DNA from: Cryobacterium algoritolerans
GTDB lineage: Bacteria; Actinomycetota; Actinomycetes; Actinomycetales; Microbacteriaceae
Direction: 5' to 3'
NCBI RefSeq assembly: GCF_004402785.1
Contig: NZ_SOFP01000029.1
Coordinates: 1-43,028 of the forward strand
Length of the DNA: 43,028 nt
Part shown: piece after piece, positions 16,481 to 23,792 of the stretch
How positions within the stretch are numbered: position 1 is the first letter of the stretch
Layout of the letters: every line of letters starts with the position of its first letter
Translations under genes and position numbers: made by a program
Notes under the pieces: generated by a model
The model's database searches: none
Told to the model about the DNA's origin: nothing
What the model saw: only the letters and a program-made list of their open reading frames with translations

Positions 16481-16500
16481 ATATCGATGAACATCAATAT
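16481..16500. promoter_or_regulatory. ArsR-type palindrome upstream of the arsD remnant
   Basis: ATATCGATGAACATCAATAT matches its own reverse complement at 16 of 20 positions, an AT-rich dyad of the kind bound by ArsR repressors. It lies 65 bases upstream of the dead arsD start and about 95 bases upstream of the universal stress gene on the other strand. It may be a relic, or may now serve the stress gene. Confidence 0.5.
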
Positions 16501-16593
16501 TTGGCTCATTCGGCGGGGAGTACTCGCAATGCCCGCCGGTCGGTGGCACGATCGGACTGGTCGGCACCCAGCCGCGCCGAAAGGGAGCAGATC

Positions 16594-17103
16594 ATGAGCG
16601 CTAGTCACCCGGCGCGCGTGATCGTGGGCGTCGCCCCGGGCCAACCGGATGCCGTCGTGTTGCAGGCGGCCGTATTCGCCGCCCATTTCGCGGCGGAGCT
16701 GATCTGCGCCTGGGTCGATGCCGGCCGTTTTATGGTCTCCGAGCACCCCGACGGCAGCATGTCCACCCTGTCGTTCGACCCGGACAACACGGACCTGGCC
16801 GACGAGGGTTTCCACCCGGGGCTGCGCGCCCACCTGGAGGCGCTGCTCGAAGGGAGCGGCGTGGCCTGGAGCACGCGGGCCCTGGCTGGCGACCCTGCCC
16901 TGGCCCTCGGCCATCTCGCCGAGACGTTGGGGGCGTCGCTGATCATTGTCGGCACGCGGGAATCCAGCGTCCGTGGCGGCCTCCAAGCGTTCTTCTCCGG
17001 TTCGATTGCCGTGCGCCTGGCCCACCGCCAGCACCGCCCGGTGGTGATGATCCCGCTCGCCCCCGTTCCCTTCGACGAACGGCTCCCCTGGGAAATGCGC
17101 TGA
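16594..17103 (+). CDS. Universal stress protein (UspA family)
   Basis: Single-domain UspA-fold protein of 169 residues, cytoplasmic. The ATP-binding signature G-x2-G-x9-G-S/T is approximated by GTRESSVRGGLQAFFSGSIA, with the conserved IIVGTRE before it and a closing PVVMIPLAPVP strand. The N-terminal strand RVIVGVAPGQPDAVVL has the family's V-G-V-D-like start but with A-P in place of D-G/S. The start is ATG 16594 behind AAGGGAGCAG. It stands alone, with the arsD remnant region upstream and a frameshifted gene downstream. Confidence 0.85.
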   Translation: MSASHPARVIVGVAPGQPDAVVLQAAVFAAHFAAELICAWVDAGRFMVSEHPDGSMSTLSFDPDNTDLADEGFHPGLRAHLEALLEGSGVAWSTRALAGDPALALGHLAETLGASLIIVGTRESSVRGGLQAFFSGSIAVRLAHRQHRPVVMIPLAPVPFDERLPWEMR

Positions 17104-17196
17104 ACAGAACTGGGCTGAACTGGGACTCAGGCGAGGACCCTCGGGCCCGCGTCCCGGGTTCCAGCGAGTGTCGGTGGCTACTGGGACCCTGCCGCC

Positions 17197-17689
17197 ATGA
17201 ATACGACTCAGCCCCACATCGACGAAATCCTCCAGGTGTTCTTCGACCATGAGCTCGCGGGGCGCGCCGGTCCTGTCACCCGTCAGCGCATCACGCGTGC
17301 GTACCAGCGGATGCTGGACTGCCTGGAAACCGAAGCGGACGTCATCCTGGTCGCCGACGACCGCGTGCTGCTCGCCGCCGAGCGCGAGATCGAGCCCCAG
17401 GGGGCCATGGTTCCGCACCATGCACGCCGAGGACCTGCTCTTCGGGCTCGGTCTGTTCCTGCGCGAGCCATGGCTCGATCACGGCACCCAGGAGCCTCAG
17501 GACCAGCGGGTACAGCTGCGACTGACCTCCGCGCTGATCGGCATGCTCGTGACGAACCGGCTCATCGACCGCGGCCGTTGGGAGTGCCCGCTAATGGATT
17601 TGCACGCTCGCATCCGTTCCGCCTCGAGCCCGCTGTATCCACGACGGATGCCGCGGTCGGCGATCCCGAAGGCGGAAGGGTGGCGCTGA
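17197..17689 (+). pseudogene. Conserved hypothetical gene broken by a one-base frameshift
   Basis: Two open frames meet at a run of five Gs (17400-17404). The first half reads MNTTQPHIDEILQVFFDHEL through LAAEREIEPQG. Removing one G continues directly into PWFRTMHAEDLLFGLGLFLR in the other frame, ending at TGA 17687-17689, for a 163-residue protein. Both halves have normal GC-rich third positions, and the downstream half has no ribosome site of its own. I do not recognise the family. It could be a real frameshift, a phase-variable tract or a base-calling error in the homopolymer. Confidence 0.65.
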
Positions 17690-17810
17690 ATACACCACCT
17701 GGCTTTCCGGGGCCCATCTAAACCGGGGGCGAACTTCTTCGGCTGCTTCAGACGGGAGCACGCGACCTTGGTCCTCTCCTGGCCTGAACGGCAGAGGAAC
17801 CTGGGTCGGC

Positions 17811-18041
17811 TCAGATGGTGGCTGGGCTACGCAATCGGTTCTTCGCCGCGTGCTCGATCAGCACGGGAACGTAGTCGCGCACCGGGTTTCCCGCCAGCGC
17901 TTCCTGCTGTTCGTGAACGGTCTGCTCGATCCGCACTCGCGGCTCTTCCGGGAACTTTTCGGCCAACCGATCGATGACCTTGGCGACGGCACGGTCTTCC
18001 TCTTGGGGGTTCACCTCTCCAGTTTCAGCCCCCGCCCCCAT
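17811..18041 (-). CDS. Small three-helix-bundle dimerisation domain protein
   Basis: A 76-residue soluble protein. Most of it is one predicted helical domain: EEDRAVAKVIDRLAEKFPEE, then PRVRIEQTVHEQQEALAG and NPVRDYVPVLIEHAAKNRLR. This pattern (helix, F-P, helix, R-D-Y/F-V-P-V-L-V/I-E) is that of a small actinobacterial family described as a three-helix-bundle dimerisation domain; its job is unknown. The start is ATG 18041, with GGAAG about eight bases upstream. The longer frame to 18221 runs antisense through the next gene and was not used. Confidence 0.75.
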   Translation of the reverse strand: MGAGAETGEVNPQEEDRAVAKVIDRLAEKFPEEPRVRIEQTVHEQQEALAGNPVRDYVPVLIEHAAKNRLRSPATI

Positions 18042-18155
18042 TTGGTCAACTTCCGGACGACGCGCGGGGCCGGTTTGCCCCGGCTTCGACGCTCCGGCCG
18101 CGTGGAAGACTGGAGCAACGGGCGCACACCGACGCGCTCGCCCGAAAGGCGAACC

Positions 18156-18638
18156 ATGACCGATGCATCGGAGGCGGCAGACCTCCTCAGCACTCTGCTC
18201 GACCAGGAACGCACCATCCAATTCGACTCCTTCGACTTCGGCGACGCCTGGGCGGTGGGCTCCAGGCTGGTGGAGCTCGGCTCTCTACGCGGGCATCCGA
18301 TCGCCGTGTCGATCACGTTCGGGGACCAGCGCGTCTTCCACGCGGCGCTACCCGGTTCGAGCGCCGACAACGACGCCTGGCTCGAGAGCAAGTTCCGGGT
18401 GGTGCGCCGGTTCGCGAACTCCTCGTTCGCGGTGGGCACGCGCTTTCGCTCGCTCGGCCGCGACTTCCGCACGGCCTCGCACCTCGACCCGGCCACCCAC
18501 GCCGCGCACGGGGGCGCCTTCCCGTTGCGCGTGCGCGGCTCGCTGATCGGCGTGGTCGGCGTCTCCGGCCTGGCCCAGCGCGACGACCACGACCTCGTCG
18601 TCGAGGTGCTCGCGGAGCACCGCCTGGCTCAGGGCTGA
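18156..18638 (+). CDS. UPF0303/HbpS-like heme-degrading domain protein
   Basis: A 160-residue cytoplasmic protein of the UPF0303 (GlcG/HbpS-like) family. Features are the N-terminal helix DLLSTLLDQERTIQFDSFDF, then DAWAVGSRLVELG, PIAVSITFGDQRVFHAALPG, the NDAWLESKFRVVRRFANSS block and the C-terminal GGAFPLRVRGSLIGVVGVSG strand pair. Some relatives bind or degrade heme or sense redox stress; the function here is not proven. The start is ATG 18156 with AAAGGCG seven bases upstream. It is divergent from the three-helix-bundle gene. Confidence 0.85.
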   Translation: MTDASEAADLLSTLLDQERTIQFDSFDFGDAWAVGSRLVELGSLRGHPIAVSITFGDQRVFHAALPGSSADNDAWLESKFRVVRRFANSSFAVGTRFRSLGRDFRTASHLDPATHAAHGGAFPLRVRGSLIGVVGVSGLAQRDDHDLVVEVLAEHRLAQG

Positions 18639-18687
18639 GCCGCCGCCGTTCACAGCTCCCGCCACGCGGACGGACCATTGCACAATG

Positions 18688-18705
18688 CGTTAGCCGCTGC
18701 TAACG
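18688..18705. promoter_or_regulatory. Perfect inverted repeat, ArsR operator
   Basis: CGTTAGC-CGCT-GCTAACG has seven-base arms. It overlaps the -10 hexamer of the arsR gene at 18713, as expected for autoregulation. Confidence 0.7.
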
Positions 18706-18706
18706 T
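18701..18706 (+). promoter_or_regulatory. -10 hexamer TAACGT for leaderless arsR
   Basis: TAACGT ends six bases before ATG 18713; no ribosome site is visible. It overlaps the right arm of the inverted repeat. Confidence 0.55.
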
Positions 18707-18712
18707 TTGTTC

Positions 18713-19033
18713 ATGGTCGACCTCCTCGAGGTGGCAACCGAGCCCACCAGGCGCCGGTTGCTCCAACTGCTCGCCCACGGTGAACAGACCGTGACCGAGT
18801 TGTCCGGCGAGTTTGCGGTGAGCCGTTCCGCGATCTCCCAGCACCTGCTGCTGCTTGCAGGAGCCGGGCTCGTAGCCGCCCGCAAAGAGGGCCGCAATCG
18901 GCATTACCGGCTGGACCAGGCCGGCATGGGACGGCTCCGCCGACTCTTCGACGCCTTCTGGACCAGTGAACTCGACCAGCTTGTGTCCGATGCCCACGCA
19001 CTTCGTTCGCGCCCACCGCAAGGAGAATCCTGA
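18713..19033 (+). CDS. ArsR-family repressor of the SRPBCC operon
   Basis: A 106-residue winged-helix repressor. EVATEPTRRRLLQLLAHGEQ, TVTELSGEFAVSRSAISQHL and EGRNRHYRLDQAGM show the ArsR fold. It has no cysteine or histidine cluster, so it is probably of the non-metal type often paired with SRPBCC genes. The TGA stop shares a base with the ATG of the next gene, giving a coupled operon: arsR, SRPBCC-MDMPI, SRPBCC, YCII. The inverted repeat at 18688-18705 is the likely target. Confidence 0.88.
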   Translation: MVDLLEVATEPTRRRLLQLLAHGEQTVTELSGEFAVSRSAISQHLLLLAGAGLVAARKEGRNRHYRLDQAGMGRLRRLFDAFWTSELDQLVSDAHALRSRPPQGES

Positions 19034-20022
19034 TGCCCTTCGACATGACCGTCTTTCTGCCGCTCGACCCCGACGCCGTGTTCCGGCTGATAACCGAGCC
19101 GGAGCGCCTGCGCCGCTGGAAGACCGTGGCCGCGCGGGTGGATCTGCGCGTGGGCGGCGAATATCGGTGGACCATCGTACCGGGTCGTTCCGCGGCCGGC
19201 ACGTTCACCGAGATTGAGCCGGGCAGGCGGGTCGTGCTCAGCTGGGGCTGGGAAGACTCGTCCGACCTGCCACCCGGATCCTCCACGGTCTCGATCACCC
19301 TCGACGCGGTCGAGGGTGGCACCACCGTGCGGCTCGTGCACGACGGTCTCACTGCCGAGCAGGCGGCAAGCCACGCCCAGGGCTGGCAGCACTTCCTCGG
19401 CCGCCTGGTCACCCTCGGTGTCGAGGGGGAAGTCGGCCCGGATGAATGGGCCGCTTTCCCCGACCCGATCGACCCGCTGGCCAGCGCGGAGGCCGCCCTC
19501 GCCATCGTGCAGCGCGTGCTACGCGGCGTGACCGCGGAGAACGAGGATGCCCCCACGCCCTGCGAGGACTTCACCGTCGCCGGGCTCGTCGCTCACCTTC
19601 AGGGCTCGATCGCCCGGATCGGCACGGCGCTCGGGGTGCCTGCGCCCGACGCCACCACCACACCCGCCGCCGCCGCCGCCGCCGAAGTAAGGATCGCCGA
19701 CATCGCCCAGAAGACCCTCGAGGCCCTCCGGCTCCGCGGGCTGGCCGGAACCCTTGACCTCGGACCCGGCGGCCTTCCCGCGACGACCGTGGCGAACATC
19801 CTCAACCTGGAGTTCCTGGTGCACGCCTGGGACCTGGCGACGGCGACCGGGCAGCACCTCGAGGTGGCGCCGGCGCTCTCCGACTACATCCTCGGCCTGG
19901 CCCGCCAGATCATCACCGACCCGATGCGCGGCGGCAGTTTCCACACGGCCATCGAAGTCGAGGAATCGGCCGCGAGCCTGCCACGCCTCCTGGCCTTCAC
20001 CGGCCGCCGGAATCCGGAGTGA
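19033..20022 (+). CDS. SRPBCC (AHSA1-type) domain fused to a TIGR03086 mycothiol-dependent-type domain
   Basis: A 329-residue two-domain protein. Residues 1-145 are an AHSA1/SRPBCC ligand-binding fold (MPFDMTVFLPLDPDAVFRLI, then RLRRWKT...GRRVVLSWGW, QGWQHFLGRL). Residues 150-329 match the TIGR03086/maleylpyruvate-isomerase-like DinB fold: TPCEDFTVAGLVAHL, then NLEFLVHAWDLATATG and LPRLLAFTGRR. The H in LVAHL and the E-x3-H in EFLVH are the expected metal ligands. The domains are usually separate genes. Such proteins modify small molecules with mycothiol or bind hydrophobic ligands, but the substrate is unknown. Confidence 0.85.
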   Translation: MPFDMTVFLPLDPDAVFRLITEPERLRRWKTVAARVDLRVGGEYRWTIVPGRSAAGTFTEIEPGRRVVLSWGWEDSSDLPPGSSTVSITLDAVEGGTTVRLVHDGLTAEQAASHAQGWQHFLGRLVTLGVEGEVGPDEWAAFPDPIDPLASAEAALAIVQRVLRGVTAENEDAPTPCEDFTVAGLVAHLQGSIARIGTALGVPAPDATTTPAAAAAAEVRIADIAQKTLEALRLRGLAGTLDLGPGGLPATTVANILNLEFLVHAWDLATATGQHLEVAPALSDYILGLARQIITDPMRGGSFHTAIEVEESAASLPRLLAFTGRRNPE

Positions 20023-20027
20023 CTCCC

Positions 20028-20489
20028 ATGGTTGACGTGACAACCGAAGCGATCATCCGCCGCCCCTGCCGGGAAGTCGCGGACTACGCGGCCGACCCCG
20101 ACAACGCACCGAGCTGGTACTCGAGGATTGACACGGCAGAGTGGCGCAGCCCGCGCCCACTGGCTCCCGGCGCGCGGATAGCCTTCATCGCACGATTCCT
20201 CGGCCGCACCCTCGACTACACCTACGAAATCGAGGAATACGTCCCGGGGGAACGCCTCGTGATGCGCACCTCGGAGGGCCCGTTCCCCATGCGAACTGAA
20301 TACACCTGGGCCGCGGTCGACGCCTCCCGCACCCGGATGACCCTGCGCAACAGCGGCGCGCCGCACGGTTTTTCCCGACTCGTCGCCCCGGTCATGGCGG
20401 CCGCGATGCGATTCATCAACCGCGGCGATCTGCGACGGCTGGCCGGCATCCTCGAAGCGGCCGGACCCGGGGCCGAAGCACCGAGCTGA
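20028..20489 (+). CDS. SRPBCC family protein
   Basis: A 153-residue single-domain START/Bet v1-like protein (MVDVTTEAIIRRPCREVADY, the W.S.I..A.W pattern, then YEIEEYVPGERLVMRT). It probably binds a hydrophobic ligand in the cytoplasm. ATG 20028 is chosen over GTG 20019 because GGAG lies nine bases before it, at the very end of the previous gene. It is the third gene of the ArsR operon. Confidence 0.85.
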   Translation: MVDVTTEAIIRRPCREVADYAADPDNAPSWYSRIDTAEWRSPRPLAPGARIAFIARFLGRTLDYTYEIEEYVPGERLVMRTSEGPFPMRTEYTWAAVDASRTRMTLRNSGAPHGFSRLVAPVMAAAMRFINRGDLRRLAGILEAAGPGAEAPS

Positions 20490-20550
20490 CCGACACCCAC
20501 GAAACAGCACCTAGCCGCCTGGCCGGGTGCACCAACAGGAAGGAAGCACC

Positions 20551-20874
20551 ATGAGCAAGTTCATCTACATCTACAAGGGCCCCGCCACCCCGACGGACCA
20601 GTTCACTCCTGAACAGGGTGAGAAGGAGACCGCGGCATGGGGGGCCTGGATGGGTCGGATCGGGTCGGCACTCGTCGAGGGCGGCGCCCCGTTCGCCGGC
20701 GGCACCGCCCTCGTCGACGACGGCTCGACCGCAGCGGCGGCCGACCTGACCGGGTACAGCGTCGTCGAGGCCGCCAGCCTCGACGAGGCGAAGGCCCTCG
20801 CCGAGGGTCACCCGTTCCTCAGCGAAGGCAAGGGCCGGTTCAGCCTGCAGATCTTCGAACTCGGACAGATGTAA
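20551..20874 (+). CDS. YCII-related domain protein
   Basis: A 107-residue protein with the YCII/DGPF-type alpha-beta fold (KFIYIYKGPATPTDQFTPEQ, then AAWGAWMGRIGSALVEGGAP, GYSVVEAASLDEAKALAEGHPFL). These domains occur alone or with sigma factors; the active site is unknown. The ATG has AGGAAGG upstream. It follows the SRPBCC genes in the same direction and ends at a strong hairpin, so it is probably the last gene of that operon. Confidence 0.85.
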   Translation: MSKFIYIYKGPATPTDQFTPEQGEKETAAWGAWMGRIGSALVEGGAPFAGGTALVDDGSTAAAADLTGYSVVEAASLDEAKALAEGHPFLSEGKGRFSLQIFELGQM

Positions 20875-20890
20875 CCTCGGATCAAAGTCC

Positions 20891-20920
20891 GGCCGGCCGG
20901 GACGCTGGTCCCGGCCGGCC
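20891..20920 (+). terminator. Strong GC hairpin
   Basis: GGCCGGCCGGGAC-GCTG-GTCCCGGCCGGCC is a perfect 13-pair stem with a four-base loop, 16 bases after the YCII gene. Only a short CTCTTC follows, not a full T-run. Confidence 0.75.
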
Positions 20921-20943
20921 ACCCTCTTCGTCAGGAGGCACCG

Positions 20944-22248
20944 ATGGGCGAGTCTGATCCCCTCGGCAGCGCTCCGCCCGCACGCCAGTGGTCGGCCTGG
21001 CGGGTGGTGCTGAACTTCGGCATCGTGAGCCTCGTCGTCGATCTGGCCTCCGATGGCGCGCAGTCGCTCACCGGCCCGCTCCTGGGCCAGCTCGGGGCAT
21101 CCGCGCTGGTCGTCGGTGTCGTGACGGGTCTGGGCGAGGCCTTCGCGCTCTCCTTCCGACTGATCTCCGGTCCATGGTCGGACCGTACCGGCCGCTACTG
21201 GACCTTCACCATTGCCGGTTACGCCCTGACCGCGGTCTGCGTCCCCCTGCTCGCCGTCACCCCATTTGTCGGCGGGACCGGCCTGGTGCTCGCCAGCGCA
21301 CTGATCCTGGCCGAACGCACCGGCAAGGCGATCCGCAGCCCGGCGAAGACCGTGCTCCTCGCGAACGCCGCCGGCGCCGTCGGGCGGGGCCGAGGCTTCG
21401 CCGTGCACAAGTCCCTCGACCAGGCAGGTTCGTTGCTCGGACCGCTGGTCGTCTCCGCCGTGATCGCCGCGACGACCGTGATCTGGCCGGCCTTCGCCGT
21501 GCTCGCTGTTCCGGGCGCCGTGGCAATCGGCATCCTCGTCTGGATGCGAACCCGAGTGCCCGACCTCAGCGTGTACGAGGGCAGCCGGGACCGCGCCCCT
21601 GTTGCTGCGCCGCCACAGGCAGGCGCGCCGGAAGATTCGGTCGACCCCGGTGACCCGTCCGACCCCGCGGACCGTCCCGCGGCCTTCAAGCTGCCTCGCA
21701 CGTTCTACCTCTTCGCTGCGACCGTGGGGGTGTCCACGGTCGGGTTGGTCAGCTTCGGCGTGATCTCCTTCCACCTCGTAGACGCCGGAATCCTGCCGCT
21801 TGCCGCAGTTCCGCTGGTCTTCGCTGTCGCCATGGGATCGGCCGCCATCGGCGCCCTGGCCAGCGGCTACGCCTATGACAAGCTGGGCACCGGAGTGCTC
21901 TTCACCCTGCCCGTGATGATCGCCCTCGTGCCGGGGCTCACCCTCTCGGCCCAGCTCGGCGCCGTCATCGTCGGCGCTGTGCTCTGGGGAATGGCAACCG
22001 GAATCCAGGAGTCCACGGTGAAGGCACTGGTCGCCGACCTGGTGCCGAACGGCATGCGCGGCACCGCCTACGGTATTTTCGCCGCGTTCGAGGGAGCGGC
22101 GGCACTCGCCGGCGGGGCACTGGCGGGGGCTCTCTACGGCCAGGTCCCGGTGCTGGTCGCCACCGTCGTCGCCCTCCAGGTGGCGGCCTTCGCACTGCTC
22201 TGGGCCACGATCCGGCGCCAACACCGGGACGCCGGACTCCTCGCCTGA
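20944..22248 (+). CDS. MFS transporter
   Basis: A 434-residue twelve-helix MFS protein. LNFGIVSLVVDLASDGAQSL and GPLLGQLGASALVVGVVTG open the first half; GPWSDRTGRYWTFTIAGYAL carries the loop motif. A polar central loop (about 215-240) is rich in Pro and Asp. The closing pair of helices contains GMATGIQESTVKALVADLVP and NGMRGTAYGIFAAFEG, typical of a YfkL/DHA-like group. The ATG follows AGGAGG by about seven bases. The substrate is not deducible. Confidence 0.85.
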   Translation: MGESDPLGSAPPARQWSAWRVVLNFGIVSLVVDLASDGAQSLTGPLLGQLGASALVVGVVTGLGEAFALSFRLISGPWSDRTGRYWTFTIAGYALTAVCVPLLAVTPFVGGTGLVLASALILAERTGKAIRSPAKTVLLANAAGAVGRGRGFAVHKSLDQAGSLLGPLVVSAVIAATTVIWPAFAVLAVPGAVAIGILVWMRTRVPDLSVYEGSRDRAPVAAPPQAGAPEDSVDPGDPSDPADRPAAFKLPRTFYLFAATVGVSTVGLVSFGVISFHLVDAGILPLAAVPLVFAVAMGSAAIGALASGYAYDKLGTGVLFTLPVMIALVPGLTLSAQLGAVIVGAVLWGMATGIQESTVKALVADLVPNGMRGTAYGIFAAFEGAAALAGGALAGALYGQVPVLVATVVALQVAAFALLWATIRRQHRDAGLLA

Positions 22249-22318
22249 TATTTTCCATAATCCTGCCCGGCGTGGGATTGTGGAACCAAGCCCCCGACCT
22301 GGCTCCCTTGGAGTTCCC

Positions 22319-23332
22319 GTGACCATACCGACGACGCCAACTCCGGACACCGACGACACCGTACGGGTAACGGAGCCGGACGACCGCATCACCCTGCGCT
22401 TCATGGCCGTGCCCCAGGACGTGGCGGCCTCGGGCACCACGGTCGCCGCCGGCAGCGTGCTCGAGTGGATCGACAAGGCAGCATATGCCTGCGCTGTGGG
22501 TTGGAGTGCCTCGGACACGGTGACGGCGTACGTCGGCAACGTGCACTTCACCCGGCCAATCAAGCCGGGCAACCTCGTCGAGGTACACGCCCGCATCATC
22601 CACACGGGCCGCACAAGCATGCACGTGCTCGTCACCGTCGAGACGACGGATGTGCGCGCCAGGGAATACAGTCCGGCAACCCACTGCATCCTCGTCTTCG
22701 TCGCCGTCGACGACGCGGGTAAGCCACGGGAGGTGCCCACCTGGATCCCCCACTCGGAGGTGGACCGCTCGTTGCAGCAGAACGCCCAGGCCCGGCTCGA
22801 GCCGCGCAAACGCATCCAGTCGATCATGCGCGCAGCGGAATATACCGAGGAGGGCAGCACACCGCGCACCATCTTCCGTTTCCTCGCCGCTCCCGCCGAC
22901 GCGAACTGGGGCGGCAACGCCCACGGCGGCACCGTCATGCGCTGGATCGACGAGGCCGCCTTCGCCACCGCGGCGGCCTGGAGCTCGGAGTCTGCCGTCG
23001 CGGTCTACTCCGGCGGCATCCACTTCTACCGCCCCATCCACATCGGGCACATCGTCGAGGTGGATGCCCGGCTCATCCATACGGGTCATCGCAGCATGCA
23101 CATCAGCATCCGGGTGCACTCGGGCAGCCCGAGAAACCCGCACGACCTCCAGCTCACCACGGCGTGCATGAGTATCTTCGTGGCGATAGGGGCGGATGGG
23201 CACGCGGAACCGGTCACCCCACTCACCCTGATCACTTCAGAGGACAAGGCCCTCGACGAGCAGGCCAGGACGCTCATCGCCCTGCGCGCGCCACTCGCGA
23301 TGATGCCGGTGGAACTCTTCCGCCGGCCCTAG
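22319..23332 (+). CDS. Acyl-CoA thioesterase with two hotdog domains
   Basis: A 337-residue cytoplasmic enzyme with two tandem hotdog domains of the BACH/YciA type, which hydrolyse acyl-CoA. Each repeat has the G-x-V-L/M-x-W-I-D-x-A-A/F core: SVLEWIDKAAYACAV in repeat 1 (about residue 45) and GTVMRWIDEAAFATAA in repeat 2 (about 200). Each is followed by V.FTRPIKPGNLVEV or FYRPIHIGHIVEVDA and H-T-G-x-x-S-M-H. The repeats imply internal duplication. GTG 22319 has GGAG six bases upstream. It reads alone between the MFS gene and a converging gene. Confidence 0.9.
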   Translation: MTIPTTPTPDTDDTVRVTEPDDRITLRFMAVPQDVAASGTTVAAGSVLEWIDKAAYACAVGWSASDTVTAYVGNVHFTRPIKPGNLVEVHARIIHTGRTSMHVLVTVETTDVRAREYSPATHCILVFVAVDDAGKPREVPTWIPHSEVDRSLQQNAQARLEPRKRIQSIMRAAEYTEEGSTPRTIFRFLAAPADANWGGNAHGGTVMRWIDEAAFATAAAWSSESAVAVYSGGIHFYRPIHIGHIVEVDARLIHTGHRSMHISIRVHSGSPRNPHDLQLTTACMSIFVAIGADGHAEPVTPLTLITSEDKALDEQARTLIALRAPLAMMPVELFRRP

Positions 23333-23375
23333 TCCGCCGGGTTGCTGACGCGGGTCCCTGGCCCGCCGAGGCAGG

Positions 23376-23789
23376 TCAGGCCGGGGATGCCGGCGAGAGG
23401 TGTTCGTGCACGCCGAGCCAGCGACCGCCCTGCAGGGCGAGCACGATCGTCTCCCGTTCGCGCTGGGTCTCCTCGACCCCGTCGGATTCGAGCAGGGTCG
23501 TCACGTCGTGGCTGAAAACGGCGACAGTGCCGAGGAGCTGCAGGCGCCGGTTCGCCGAGGTGCAGCCCAGGACGCGGAATCCGTTGGTCTGCTCCCAGTC
23601 TCGCCACAACTCTTCGTAGGCGGCGCGCGTTTCAAGCCGCTCCGGGACCGTGTGGAACACGAAGGTGGCCTCAGCTGCGAACCCGGCAAAGTAGGCATCC
23701 CGCCGATGGTGTCCGAAGTCATCGATGATCGTGTCCGCCGCGGCAAGGGCCTCGGCCACCAAGCCTGTCCGGTCCAGCTCGTTCGGCAT
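23376..23789 (-). CDS. NTF2-like (SnoaL-type) protein
   Basis: A 137-residue cone-shaped NTF2-like protein. The first helix is TGLVAEALAAADTIIDDFGH and the strand core HRRDAYFAGFAAEATFVFHT, VFSHDVTTLLE, ETIVLALQGGRWLGVHEHLS. The C-terminal H-E-H-L-S is as in AtzH- and SnoaL-like proteins. It begins four bases after the stop of the NCS1 permease, so it is translated from the same mRNA. It may be a small enzyme or binding partner for the imported compound. Confidence 0.8.
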   Translation of the reverse strand: MPNELDRTGLVAEALAAADTIIDDFGHHRRDAYFAGFAAEATFVFHTVPERLETRAAYEELWRDWEQTNGFRVLGCTSANRRLQLLGTVAVFSHDVTTLLESDGVEETQRERETIVLALQGGRWLGVHEHLSPASPA

Positions 23790-23792
23790 GAT

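Noticed and set aside
16285..16509. A 74-codon cysteine-containing minus-strand frame as a working small protein
   Set aside because: Its cysteine motif is that of ArsD and the ArsD end motif is found in another frame nearby, so the frame is better explained as a decayed gene. No ribosome site precedes its ATG.
20416..22968. Very long minus-strand open frame (850 codons) across the MFS and thioesterase genes
   Set aside because: It lies antisense to two genes with clear family motifs. Its product is full of Arg/Gly/Asp/His runs typical of reverse frames in GC-rich DNA.
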